64,000 nucleotides of DNA from Cherax quadricarinatus (taxonomy: Eukaryota > Arthropoda > Malacostraca > Decapoda > Parastacidae), in NCBI RefSeq assembly GCF_038502225.1, contig NC_091369.1, forward strand, positions 16,275,773-16,339,772. The letters run 5' to 3'. Numbering within the stretch: position 1 is the first letter of the stretch; each line of letters begins with the position of its first letter. Of this stretch, positions 1 to 10,862 are shown in pieces. A program made the translations under genes and the position numbers. Under the pieces are notes generated by a model. That model did no database searches. It was not told the origin of the DNA and saw only the letters and a list, made by a program, of their open reading frames with translations.

Positions 1-3000
1 TGCATCATCCTTGAGTGCATCATCCCTGAGTGCATCATCCATGAGTGCATCATCCTTGAGTGCATCATCCCTGAGTGCATCATCCCTGAGTGCATAATCC
101 ATGAGTGCATCATCCCTGAGTGCATAATCCCTGAGTGCATTTTCCTTGAGTGCATCATCCCTGAGTGCATCATCCCTGAGTGCATCATCCTTGAGTGCAT
201 CATCCCTGAGTGCATCATCCTTGAGTGCATCATCCATGAGTGCATCTTCCTTGAGTGCATCATCCCTGAGTGCATCATCCCTGAGTGCATCATCCCTGAG
301 TGCATCATCCTTGAGTGCATCATCCCTGAGTGCATCATCCTTGAGTGCATCATCCTTGAGTGCATCATCCATGAGTGCATCATCCATGAGTGCATCATCC
401 TTGAGTGCATCATCCCTGAGTGCATCATCCATGAGTGCATCATCCTTGAGTGCATCATCCCTGAGTGCATCATCCTTGAGTGCATCATCCATGAGTGCAT
501 CATCCTTGAGTGCATCATCCCTGAGTGCATCATCCCTGAGTGCATAATCCCTGAGTGCATCATCCCTGAGTGCATCATCCATGAGTGCATCATCCTTGAG
601 TGCATCATCCCTGAGTGCATCATCCATGCGTGCATCATCCTTGAGTGCATTATCCCTGAGTGCATCATCCCTGAGTGCATAATCCCTGAGTGCATCATCC
701 CTGAGTGCATAATCCCTGAGTGCATTTTCCTTGAGTGCATCATCCCTGAGTGCATCATCCCTGAGTGCATCATCCTTGAGTGCATCATTCCTGAGTGCAT
801 CATCCTTGAGTGCATCATCCATGAAAGCATCATCCTTGAGTGCATCATCCCTGAGTGCATCATCCCTGAGTGCATCATCCTTGAGTGCAACATCCTTGAG
901 TGCATCATCCCTGAGTGCATCATCCTTGAGTGCCTCATCCTTGAGTGCATCATCCCTGAGTGCATCATCCCTGAGTGCATCATCCCTGAGTGCATCGTCC
1001 TTGAGTGCATCATCCCTAAGTGCATCATCCCTGAGTGCATCATCCTTGAGTGCATCATCCCTGAGTGCATCATCCTTGAGTGCATCATCCATGAGTGCAT
1101 CATCCTTGAGTGCATCATCCTTGAGTGCATCATCCCTGAGTGCATCATCCCTGAGTGCATCATCCTTGAGTGCATCATCCCTGAGTGCATCATCCTTGAG
1201 TGCATCATCCTTGAGTGCATCATCCCTGAGTGCATCATCCTTGAGTGCATCATCCCTGAGTGCATCATCCTTGAGTGCATCATACCTGAGTGCATCATCC
1301 TTGAGTGCATAAACCCTGAGTGCATCTTCCTTGAGTGCATCATCCTTGAGTGCACCATCCCTGAGTGCATCATCCTTGAGTGCATCATCCTTGAGTGCAT
1401 CATCCCTGAGTGCATCATCCCTGAGTACATCATCCTTGAGTGCATCATCCTTGAGTGCATCATCCCTGAGTGCATCATCCCTGAGTGCATCATCCTTGAG
1501 TGCATCATCCCTGAGTGCATCATCCCTGAGTGCATCATCCATGAGTGCAACATCCTTGAGTGCATCATCCCTGAGTGTATCATCCTTGAGTGCATCATCC
1601 CTGAGTGCATCATCCTTGAGTGCATCATCTTTGAGTGCATCATCCCTGAGTGCATAACCCCTGAGTGCATCATCCCGGAGTGCATCATCCCGGAGTGTAT
1701 CATCCCTGAGCGCATCATCCCTGAGTGCATCATCCCTGAGTGCATCATCCTTGAGTACATCATCCCTGAGTGCATCATCCCTGAGTGCATCATCCTTTAG
1801 TGCATCATCCTTGAGTGCATCATCCTTGAGTGCATCATCCTTGAGTGCATCATCCCAGAGCTCATCTTCCTTGAGTGCATCATCCCTGATTGCATCATCC
1901 CTGAGTGCATCATCCTTGAGTGCATCATCCCTGAGTGCATCTTCCGTGAGTGCATCATCCCTGAGTGCATCATCCTTGAGTGCATCATCCCTGAGTGCAT
2001 CATCCTTGAGTGCATCATCCCTGAGTGCATCTTCCTTGAGTGTATCATCCCTGAGTGCATCATCCTTGAGTGCATCATCCCTGAGTGCATCATCCTTGAG
2101 TGCATCATCCCTGAGTGCATCTTCCTTGAGTGCATCATCCCTGAGTGTATCAACCCTGAGTGCATCATCCCGGAGTGCATCATCCCGGAGTGGATCATCC
2201 CTGAGCGCATCATCCCTGAGTGCATCATCCTTGAGTGCAACATCCCTGAGTGCATCATCCTTGAGTGCATTATCCTTGAGTGCGTCATCAGTGAGTGCAT
2301 CATCCTTGAGTGCATCATCCCTGAGTGCATCATCCTTGAGTGCATCATCCTTGAGTGCATCATCCTTGAGTGCATCATCCCTGAGTGCATCATCCCTGAG
2401 TGTATCAACCTTGAGTGCATTATCCTTGAGTGCGTCATCCCTGAGTGCATCATCCCTGAGTGTATCAACCTTGAGTGCATCATCCTTGAGTGCATCATCC
2501 CTGAGTGCATCATCCTTGAGTGCATTATCCTTGAGTGCGTCATCAGTGAGTGCATCATCCCTGAGTGCAACATCCCTGAGCGCATCATCCCTGAGTGTAT
2601 CAACCTTGAGTGCATCATCCTTGAGTGCAACATCCCTGAGTGCATCATCCTTGAGTGCATTATCCTTGAGTGCGTCATCAGTGAGTGCATCATCCCTGAG
2701 CGCATCATCCCTGAGCGCATCATCCCTGAGTGTATCAACCTTGAGTGCATCATCCTTGAGTGCAACATCCCTGAGTGCATCATCCTTGAGTGCATTATCC
2801 TTGAGTGCGTCATCAGTGAGTGCATCTTCCTTGAGTGCATCATCCCTGAGTGCATCATCCTTGAGTGCATCATCCTTGAGTGCATCATCCTTGAGTGCAT
2901 CATCCCTGAGTGCATCATCCCTGAGTGTATCAACCTTGAGTGCATCATCCTTGAGTGCATCATCCCTGAGTGCATCATCCTTGAGTGCATTATCCTTGAG

Positions 3001-3293
3001 TGCGTCATCCCTGAGTGCATCATCCCTGAGTGTATCAACCTTGAGTGCATCATCCTTGAGTGCATCATCCCTGAGTGCATCATCCTTGAGTGCATTATCC
3101 TTGAGTGCGTCATCAGTGAGTGCATCATCCCTGAGTGCAACATCCCTGAATGCATCATCCCTGAGTGCATCATCCCTGAGTGCATCATCCCGGAGTGCAT
3201 CATCCCTGAGTGCATCATCCCGGAGTGCATCATCCCTGAGTGCATCATCCCGGAGTGCATCATCCCTGAGTGCATCATCCCGGAGTGCATTAT
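1..3293. repeat. 15-bp minisatellite, about 219 units
   Basis: A continuous tandem array of the 15-mer TGCATCATCCCTGAG, mostly varying at one position (CTGAG, TTGAG, ATGAG). It is already under way at base 1, so its left end lies outside. Because 15 is a multiple of three and few units contain stops, long frames stay open on both strands; these are not treated as genes. Variant units create higher-order structure: the TGTATCAACC variant starts at 2401, 2461, 2596, 2731, 2926 and 3031, so 135-bp (nine-unit) blocks recur. The last 130 bases alternate CGGAG and CTGAG units, a 30-bp dimer. Confidence 0.97.
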
Positions 3294-3767
3294 AATAGGA
3301 AATAATAATGAGAAAATTAAGAAAAATACAATTAAAAACTCAAACTAAGAAATGAGACATATAAAACCAGAAGAATTAAAACAAAGAAAAAAAGAGAAAA
3401 ACAACAAGAAAAGTGGTAAATTAGAGAGATGAAAATACTATAAAAGGAATAGCAAAATTACCACGAAGAAGAAAACAAACAAAATAAATAACAGTTCGAA
3501 GACAAAAAATATATAGATAAAAAAAAGAGAAGAAAAGGGAAAATATTTCTCAAAGTCTTCACTGTTTGGTCTTAATTGCACACAAAATTAACCCAAAATG
3601 GAAGTGGGAGTTTAGTGGAAATTAAGCAGGAATTTAGTGTTTGTTTATTATTGCACATACCAGGCAGGAAATGAGAAAGGAAAAGGTTGTCTGTCTCGTA
3701 TATTAACGTATTCTAGGTTATGTATGCATACATATCTCTAGCCACTCATTTATGGTTGATTATTTAG
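3294..3767. other. A-rich non-repetitive DNA
   Basis: The stretch after the minisatellite is very A-rich on the plus strand up to about 3545, then ordinary AT-rich sequence. I see no open frame of note, no splice-bounded exon and no repeat relationship to the rest of the window. Confidence 0.5.
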
Positions 3768-4102
3768 ACACATGTGCTACACTTAGGTATCTTTACTGAA
3801 GAAACGTTTCGGCACATAGTGGCTTTATTAGTCCATACAAAGGAGAATGGTGAAGAACAGGAGGAGTTTGAGGTAATCAGTCGCTCAGCCTGGAGTCGAT
3901 GTATTCAGTCCATCAATCTTGAAAAGAATATAGCATATGTGTGAAGAATTGGCTTATATACTGTAGGCAGGAGAGGTGCAGCAGTCGTAGGTGGTATCAC
4001 GCTTGACAAAACCAAATGTGGAAGTGGGTCATGCCTGAAGGTTAGGCAAGTGAAGAGTTCCCTGTATTAACAAAGATACCTAAGCGTTGCACATGTCTCT
4101 AA
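3768..4102. repeat. Foldback element with degenerate hammerhead-like motif
   Basis: The segment at 3768-3800 reappears inverted at about 4068-4102 (the shared part contains ATACCTAAG). On the minus strand near 3796-3830 there is a degenerate hammerhead-like layout: CTAATAA core, a GCCAC/GTG hairpin, GAA and the palindrome ACGT. The core has lost G5 and the 3-8 pair would be C-A, so self-cleavage is unlikely. It belongs to the same dispersed family as the foldbacks at 30.2, 31.1 and 59.5 kb. Confidence 0.5.
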
Positions 4103-4199
4103 TTTATCAACTTTTCGGTTGTCTGAACCATTTATCTTCATTTATGGTTGCTGGCTCAGAGGCTAGGTCCAGGCTTAGCTTATTGACCAACTGTTACCA

Positions 4200-4640
4200 A
4201 ATTCACTCCTTCCCAGCGGCGTGGACTCTATCACATCAATTCCTAAAGTAACTGTAATGACTGGTCATTCCAATTCATGATCACCCTGTTGGTGAAGAAA
4301 TAATTCTTGACATTCCTGTGGTACCTATGTCTTCAGTGCCCAACTGTGCTCTCCTGTGCCAGTTCCCCGCTACCCGAACACTTTCTTTCCACGTTATCAA
4401 GTCCTCTGGCGTTTTTGCATATGTTTATTAAGTCTTCCTTGGGTCTTTTATCCTATGTCGTACAAACCAATTTCTTTATGATCCACTCATAATTCAGATC
4501 TTTTACCTCGGCAGTAATTTCGTTGTGAACCCTGACACTCTATCAACGTTCTTGAAATCCTTTATTACTGGAGAGTTCTAAGGTTTTGCTACATACTCCA
4601 AGACAGCCCTGAGATAAAGCGTATAAAATAGTAATTGATT
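4200..4640 (-). pseudogene. Very decayed CR1-like LINE 3' region
   Basis: Read on the minus strand, the order of short blocks (for example the plus-strand text GGTGAAGAAATAATTCTTGAC, and later ACATACTCCAAGACAGCCCTG) parallels the reverse transcriptase C-terminal region of the CR1 copy at 34.4-34.9 kb. No open frame survives. The assignment rests on block order and wording only and could be to a sister LINE family. Confidence 0.35.
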
Positions 4641-5045
4641 ATTGTTGAGACACTTATAAGCTAATCAGTCATTAGCCTAATGTTCATTCGCTACAGAGGT
4701 TACTCAGCTAATATGCGCCTGTAGCTATAATCTCAATCACCTCTCTGCAGCGAGACTGACTTTTAAATCTCAGGAAGGAAGTTTAGCACATATAACGTTT
4801 TATTGTATAGTAGTTTATGGCAGATTAGATCCTCGGAGCCACATACCAAGTGATGACACCTAGTAGTCGTTGGGGATTTTTTTTATTGAACATCTTCCAC
4901 TACTTCACTGCTTAACAATTGGTTATTTTTGAGGGTTGGAATCGAGAGGAACCTGCTTAGCCACCATGCCTGTTGCAATGCTCTTCAAATTTTTGCTCTC
5001 TTAGTGGTTTCCAGTTCTTGCTGCGTCTTCTAGACATTCACAGGT
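4641..5045. other. No recognisable feature
   Basis: AT-rich sequence without a convincing frame, tandem repeat or match to other parts of the window. Confidence 0.4.
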
Positions 5046-5345
5046 CTCCTCTGGCAGTAGTTAAGACTCCAGTCTTATGCTTCAGCCTCACATTGTTCCA
5101 GACTATGGAGTTAAACACTTCTCAAGGCTCAGGGAGTGACCACCTCGTAAACTATGTCTCCACGTTGATGGGCTGATTACATTATCTTTACCTCGCTACT
5201 ACGTCTACTGCCACCAAGTTATTCTCCTCCGCATTTAACCGAAGAAGCTTACTGCTGCACTTGTCTAACTCTTGAGCTTGTCGGTATTATATACCCTTAT
5301 CACCGTCTCTGTATTAAGACTGAAAAAGCCACTCCTTGCAAAACG
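5046..5345 (+). repeat. Decayed hammerhead-bearing dispersed repeat
   Basis: The stretch 5046-5260 parallels 8130-8330 block by block: a CTCAGGGAGTGACCACCTC block, a TACATTATCTTTAC block, then a GAAGAAGC block. A second degenerate hammerhead-like motif follows at about 5304-5340: CTGAAAA core, a GCCAC hairpin, then AAAACGTTT. Position 8 of the core is A while position 3 is C, so the core pair is broken. It is probably an old copy. Confidence 0.45.
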
Positions 5346-5817
5346 TTTCTGTGATGAATGTCCTCAACTCTACTGTCTTTTTTCCACACTGCCCCACCCC
5401 CCCCAAAAAAAAAAGTCTACTAATTGCATATGTGTCCTTTTACCTGTAGACATCTGCTGTGTTTCTCCATACTTAAGTTCTTTTATAAACAGCTCTTATA
5501 AGCTGAGACTTATACTTCAGAAAAAGTTGAATAACTGAGGATTTTCATCATTTCCCTTTGGCGGTGCCGCTGGACCAGTCTCTTGTGCAATACAGTGTGA
5601 CACGAGTTCTTTGAGCCATACAAAACGTTTTCCACCCATTCTTCTCTTTCCTGCCTCACTTCTCTTTCCCACTGATACCAAGAGAATTTTTAAGTCAGAA
5701 ATTTCCTTCTCTAAACTTGTGCTAATTGAAGTTTTTAAGTTTTTCTTTTTTCAGGAACTCCATTCCTTCTCTATTCCTTGACATCGTCACCGACCAGCAA
5801 TTAAAAACTGTGTCATA

Positions 5818-6279
5818 GGTAGTAAACTGGTAACAGCAACCACCCAGGAAGGTACTACCGTCCTGGCGTGTGATTGTGAAACAGAAACCTGTAACCGTTT
5901 TACACGATGGTAGGAGTGCTGGTATCTTTTTTGTTTCGTAAACACGCAATACATAAACACACCTTCCTACTTATACTTATACTTTGGTCACACTAAACAC
6001 GCATGAACAAACAGATATGTGTACACACCCATCAGAGTTTTCTTCTGTTTTATTAATAATTATTGTTCTTTTATACTTCCTTTCATCTCCATGGGAAAGT
6101 GGAAAAGAATCCTTCCACCTTATCCATGTGTCTTAATAGGCGACTAAAAGACCTGGAACAAGGGGCTAGTAACCCCTTTTCCTGTATAAATACTAAATGT
6201 AAAAAGAAAAACTTTAATTTTTCGTTTTAGGTCGCTTGGTCTCGGTGGAAAACGGTCGGTAGGTTCAAAAAAAAAAAAA
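5818..6279 (+). mobile_element. Non-autonomous RTE-derived element (5' leader joined to 3' end)
   Basis: Bases 5818 to about 6215 match, with divergence, the 5' leader of the RTE-like LINE at 20282-20690: the CAACCACCCAGG block, GGTACTACCGTCCTG, the CCATGGG block, and the GGGCTAGTAACCCCTTTTCCTG block in the same order. Where the LINE goes on to its endonuclease frame, this copy jumps straight to a block like that LINE's 3' terminus (GTCGCTTGGTCTCGGTGG, compared with about 23917-23940) and ends in a run of 14 A. This is a SINE-like derivative with no coding part, presumably mobilised by the LINE. Confidence 0.75.
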
Positions 6280-6285
6280 GGTTCT

Positions 6286-7462
6286 CTCTTATTTTTTAGG
6301 TATCCCCGATAACTTCCAAACACCTCTGCAGCATTGCTCCAAACATCTAGAAAAGTTAACTCCTAATTTTACAACGGCGGAGACAAAATTCAGGTTTGTA
6401 GTTGCACATCTGCAAATTTTATGTGTAGAATAACGTGAAATTCTAATCCCCATTAAATTACATTAAATATATCTGAGTCTGGCATGTCGCTGCCTATTGC
6501 CCGGTTTATATTGACTCAATATATATTTTTCCCCTAACGAGTCACACAGTGATTCTGTCTATTCTCACAACTCGTGACAGGTTTCATTTCCTCTCAGGCA
6601 ACAAACTTACCCATTTTTTTTTCTTTGGAGAACTTTTTCCTTTAACTTTTGATGTTATTCATGATAAGGACTGATAAGGAAATTTTACAGATTGCCTTAT
6701 CTGTCAAGAAAGAATAAAAAGGCACAATACCGTGACAGGAACAATACAGAAATAACCTGCACATAGATGGATGAAATTTAGGATTATATTAGGACCATTA
6801 AATAGTCACACGAATAGTTAATGGTCCAAGTCAGACTGAAAAGTCGTCATAAGTTTCGTTCACCTACATACATGGGCTCGTAGCGCCAGTAATACCTATA
6901 CTATCGTACCGCATCAAACTTCTAGTTTTAATCATTTTTTTTCTCGTTTCAGCAAAAAAAAAATCGCTTATAAATACACTGAAAACAACATACAACAGAT
7001 TTTTCCTGTAATATATTTGTCAGTTGCAAATTATTTTAGCGTAAGGTTGTTGAAGTCATACGTCTGGCAGTGAGCATCTGGGGGGACTGCAGCTCTGCAG
7101 CTCCTATGGATGAGCCGCCACTGTGTGTATTGTTTTCCTTATTAGTCCCAGTGTACTCACCTCATTTCCTCTTTCGTTTAATTACAGCACTACGGAATAT
7201 TCTCACCTTCGTATGTCATCATCTAAATATTTAGCAGTTCCTTTCTTCAACCTACTTCTGCTTTTCCATGTTCACCTCTACAGTGTATTTTACACCCAGT
7301 ATTTCTTTTTCGGAAGCACCAATACACCTCTTGGGAAGGGTTTAAAAGTGGTGCTACGTACTCCAGGACGGCTCTAACACACTCCTATAAATAGTTGTGA
7401 ATAACAATTGGTTGAGATTTTTTTAGGGATACTTGTAGATTCACCGCCTGAATTCCTTGCAA

Positions 7463-7464
<2 letters not shown>
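6286..7464. other. Mostly unrecognised; possible LINE trace at 7120-7400
   Basis: No supported gene. Bases 7320-7400 contain wording (GTACTCCAGGACGGCTCTAAC) reminiscent of the CR1 thumb-region antisense text elsewhere in the window, but too little remains to assign it. Confidence 0.35.

Positions 7465-7494
<30 letters not shown>
7465..7494. repeat. (TG)n microsatellite
   Basis: An uninterrupted TG tract directly next to the 3' tail of the CR1-like fragment that follows. Confidence 0.95.
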
Positions 7495-7497
<3 letters not shown>

Positions 7498-7885
7498 CAC
7501 CTAATGTACTCACCTAATTGTGGTTGCAGGGGTCGAGACTCAGCTCCTGGCCCCGCCTCTTCACTGATCGCTACTAGGTCCTCTCTCTGCTTCCTGAGCT
7601 TTGTCATACCTCGTCTTAAAACTATGTATGGTTCCCGCCTCCACTTCGTCACTTTCTAGGCTATTCCACTGCCTAACAACTCTATGACTGAAGAAATACT
7701 TCCTAACATCCCTGTGACTCATCTGAGTCTTCAACTTCCAAATTTGACCCATTGTTTCTGTGTCCCATCTCTGGAACATCCTGTCTTTGTCCACCTTGTC
7801 TATTCCGCGCAGTATTTTATATGTCGCTATCATGTCTCCCTTGACCCTCCTGTCCTCCAGTGTCGTCAAGCCAATTTCCCTTAAC
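7495..7885 (-). pseudogene. CR1-like LINE 3' fragment
   Basis: The minus strand encodes a fragment of the CR1-like reverse transcriptase C-terminus (motifs TTLEDRRVKGDMI, TYKILRGIDKVD, YFFSHRVVRQWNSL) with close similarity to the end of the intact ORF at 34427-37318. The frame runs from 7869 to 7561. The 3' end shows the family's tail units ACTCACCTAAT at 7496-7520. The 5' part is missing, as expected from incomplete reverse transcription. Confidence 0.85.
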
Positions 7886-7924
7886 GTGTTTGAGTGAATA
7901 CGATAGCAATATATAATGCTGACA

Positions 7925-8370
7925 CATTAGATATCTTAATTCCGAAACGTTTCTCCTTCACAGCAGGTCTCTTCGCTCGAATACAGAGAATGCAGCAGAA
8001 GCAGTAGAGATGTAAAGTTGTAATCAGTCCACCGCCGTCGATGACGTAGTTTTGAATTGGTCAGTCCCTCATCATGGAAAATAGATCTGCTACTTAGTTT
8101 GGAACAATATGAATCTGATATTGTTCGCTTCATCTTTGACAGTCTATAAGTCTCCATTCTCTTGCTTCAGCTTAACATTATTACAGACTCTGGAGAACTC
8201 TTCTCCAGGCTGAGGGACTGACCACCTCAAAACTACGAGTGAACAACTGAATACATTATCTTTACATCTCCACTGATTTTGCTGCCACCTCTGTACTCGA
8301 CTGAAGAAGCCTGCTGTGTAGGCGAAACGTTTCGGAATAAAAATACCTAACTGTTGCATATGTGTCTTAC
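7925..8370. repeat. Foldback element with hammerhead-like ends
   Basis: The two ends are inverted copies of each other, and so are internal blocks: GTAGTTTTGA with GGTCAGTCCCTCA on the left, and TGAGGGACTGACC with CAAAACTAC on the right. The left end is a decayed minus-strand hammerhead-like motif; the right end is a well preserved plus-strand one, listed separately. No coding capacity is seen between them. Confidence 0.7.
8297..8335 (+). ncRNA. Hammerhead-like ribozyme motif
   Basis: Core CTGAAGA at 8301-8307, one extra A, a stem II hairpin GCCTGC/GTAGGC (one wobble or mismatch), GAA at 8324-8326, and the self-complementary stem III ACGT at 8327-8330. A U follows as the nucleotide before the predicted cleavage point. 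Stem I would be TCG at 8332-8334 with CGA at 8298-8300. The layout matches hammerhead ribozymes, which are known in Penelope-like retroelements. The extra A between core and stem II and the very short stems I and III make activity as a monomer uncertain. Confidence 0.6.
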
Positions 8371-8776
8371 TTATGAAGATATGTTTCTGTTTTAGTATTT
8401 GAATAATCAATTTTGTGCCTACTAAGTAACTGTAACCAATGTACACTAATGCATTTAATAATATATATTAAAAAAAGAAACATCCTAGATATCAAACTCG
8501 TCGCAAATCGAGTAAAGCATTCGACACTGACATTATAAGCTAAAATACAAAGTTTGCAATAATTTGAATCCTGTACACGAAACGCAAAAATTACTGAGCA
8601 ATCACAATCAGATTCCTGAACCAGCACTTGGAGTACTTTCTACTGCATGCAGGAGTCACATAGGGCTCCTTTCTTCTCCCCACACTTTATATTCTCTACG
8701 ATACCAGAACTCCAGTTCAGTGAAAGCTCAGCATCCTCTATGTTGACGATATTAGCCAATTACTCTCACACAGACT
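8371..8776. other. No recognisable feature
   Basis: Single-copy-looking AT-rich sequence with no supported exon or repeat. Confidence 0.4.
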
Positions 8777-9350
8777 ATGAGACGCTTGATTTTGAAAACG
8801 CAGACTGAGGTAGATAAAATCACTGTTTCGGAGAATGACACATTAAGACGAATACAAACAAGTAAAGAGAAAACATGCTTTAACTACAAGAATAACAAAT
8901 CACCTACAGCTGTTGAGAACAAAGCGCAGTACATGCACCTACCTACCTATCTCAACCTAGACAAACGCTTACTCAATCATAAACACAAACGCCAAACAAG
9001 CTGTAGCCTAAAACGTTCTCAGTAGCCTATGCAAACAAAGGGACTTGCTCCAGACACAACTACACCTGTACAAACTTCAAAGTCGTTATCGTACCTTTTA
9101 TAACATACGAGCCACTGACACTATCCCTTGCAGCTACATGCTGGAACTACAACGCAGTCAAAACAAAGCCTCGCGCTTGATATTCAGCACTAAATGGCAG
9201 GACAATGTCACGCAGATAAGACACTTCACACTAGGGCGAATCTCTCGATACTTAATGGCTATTTGAAAACAGTAACAAACAAACTGACAAAATGGAAAAT
9301 CACCTGGACATTTATACGACCTGTCTGGAGGAGATAATCTGAACATTACA
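8777..9350 (+). pseudogene. Decayed jockey-like LINE reverse transcriptase
   Basis: The frame at 9045-9266 contains a stretch of the type DTIPCSYMLELQRSQNKASR followed by TKWQDNVTQIRHF, resembling the thumb region of jockey-clade reverse transcriptases, where LQ-QNKALR and W-D are conserved. The preceding frame (8777-9025) may belong to the same relic. There are several stops and no catalytic motif, so it is clearly dead. Confidence 0.4.
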
Positions 9351-10299
9351 TAACATTCACAGTTTCTTCTGTCAGCTTTAAATGCTCCTACAATTCTCCC
9401 TGTCTATAAATAACCATTGAACCTCCACTGGCCAGTCTTCACTGATTCGGATTTTTGAAAAGATCCGTTTTCACCTTTTTTTCTACTTCACCCAAGATTC
9501 TTACAAAATAAGTAATTAGATTAATTCCATACACCCCGGGGTGAGGGTCACTCGTTTACAACCATTATTGCCTGCCCGGACCGAGTCATTAGGTTAGGTT
9601 ACATTTGTCAGGAAACAGGACAAGTGTTTACTGACGAGGGTTTTAGTCATGTGATGACTCGCCACTGGAGCTTTTGGTCATCTGACTGACTCCTGGCGGT
9701 AGATTATCAGTACACCCCTTTAAAAAATATGGTTATGATTATACCTAGTCATGATGTACTGTACTTGCGAGTTAATTACATGAGCCGCAAAACTTCCAGG
9801 AGTTGAATAAGCAGTGGGTCTTATCCTCTAAACACTCCTCTAGCAAACAATTATTCTTTTTATATTTCATCTTCCACGCTCAACTCCTAACAAGGGTATT
9901 TTCTGTAAATAATAAAAAGTGCAAAACTAGAAGTCTAATTAATATTTAGATGTATCCTCAGTATTGTATCTCTAATCATTCATATCGAGAGCGTCAAACT
10001 TATATCCACTCAATACTCCTACATAAACCTATCTGTACATGTTAATTTACTGAAGGTATTATGCGAACATCACAGAGAGCGATTTGTAACTCTGTATACA
10101 TTAATTTATTACCAGAAACTATGCGAACACCAGATAGAGCCATTATTTATGCTGTATATTACAGTGAGGTTCATAACATATGCGCAATGACTAGGTATCT
10201 TATTTGAGAAACATGTCGCACATCAGGGATTTTATCAATCGTCGTTAACACTAGGCAGTAGTGGTGAGGTAAAGTAGTAGTAATAGTAGTCGTGGTCAC
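9351..10299. other. Mostly unrecognised, trace of hammerhead-like repeat near 10195
   Basis: No gene supported. A degraded minus-strand motif at about 10195-10245 (TTGATAAAATCC ... GCGACATG on the minus strand) is probably an old member of the hammerhead-bearing repeats. Confidence 0.35.
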
Positions 10300-10683
10300 A
10301 AACAGTTAGGTCCGGTGACCTCGCAGGCCACTTGCAGAGGTCATTAGACCTGTTTGTGACTTCTTTCTTTAGGGGTACGTGAAGAGCACAGTTTACGTAC
10401 CACCACTATCTGCAACCCTGGAGGAGCTGAAAATTTTGATCACTGAAGCAGCTCGCGTGATAACACCAGATATGCTGCAGAGCATCTGGACCGAACTGGA
10501 CTATCCCATCGATGTTTACTAAGCAAATAGAGGGGCGCACATTGAGTGCCTTTAATGCTACCTTATACCACATGACACTGAATGAAATCCTGCATCTGAA
10601 GCTACTGATTGTGTGAGATTATTACAATAAAGTTACATGTTATACCTATTTGAAATCAGGGAGTGTTTTTGTGGTCACCCTGT
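10300..10683 (+). pseudogene. Tc1/mariner-superfamily transposase remnant
   Basis: The frame 10373-10522 encodes 49 residues with the layout of the transposase C-terminus: GYVKSTVYVPPL, a TLEELK helix start, and DMLQSIWTELDY. After a premature TAA, the codons for GAHIECL continue, as in family members that end GAHIE-L. Just upstream, codons for RSGDL resemble the WPPRSPDL catalytic motif. The right edge reads GGTCACCCTG, the inverse of a CAGGGTGACC terminal repeat. Only the last third of the gene remains. Confidence 0.7.
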
Positions 10684-10691
10684 ATATATTC

Positions 10692-10862
10692 AGGAATCAT
10701 GTGTTCCTAATCTAGGGTCCCGAAGTGAGTTGAGGTACTGAGACGATGGGCACTGAAGGAGGGACATTTTTTGCTACCCCAGTGTCTCTGAAGTCCCACA
10801 TGTCTCCAAGATACATAAACATTAATAAGGTAATTTATTGTGTATCAAGAGTTCTCCCTAGT
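10692..10862 (+). repeat. Dispersed repeat, copy 1
   Basis: This segment matches 16218-16395 in the same order: CTGATT/CTAATCTAGGGTCC-like start, GACGATGGGCACTGAAGGAGG, an ACCCCAGTGT block and a GTATCAAGAGTTCTCC end. The two copies differ at many sites. There is no coding potential and the family was not identified. Confidence 0.6.

Noticed and set aside
1..3293. CRISPR-like array
   Set aside because: Units are contiguous and have no unique spacers; the context is eukaryotic.
146..3295. Long SASSL / MHSGM reading frames on both strands
   Set aside because: They are forced by the 15-bp period of the minisatellite. There is no splice context, start context or composition change.
7123..7377. 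An 84-codon plus-strand frame as a small secreted or membrane protein
   Set aside because: No splice or start context. The tail of the frame resembles antisense LINE text.
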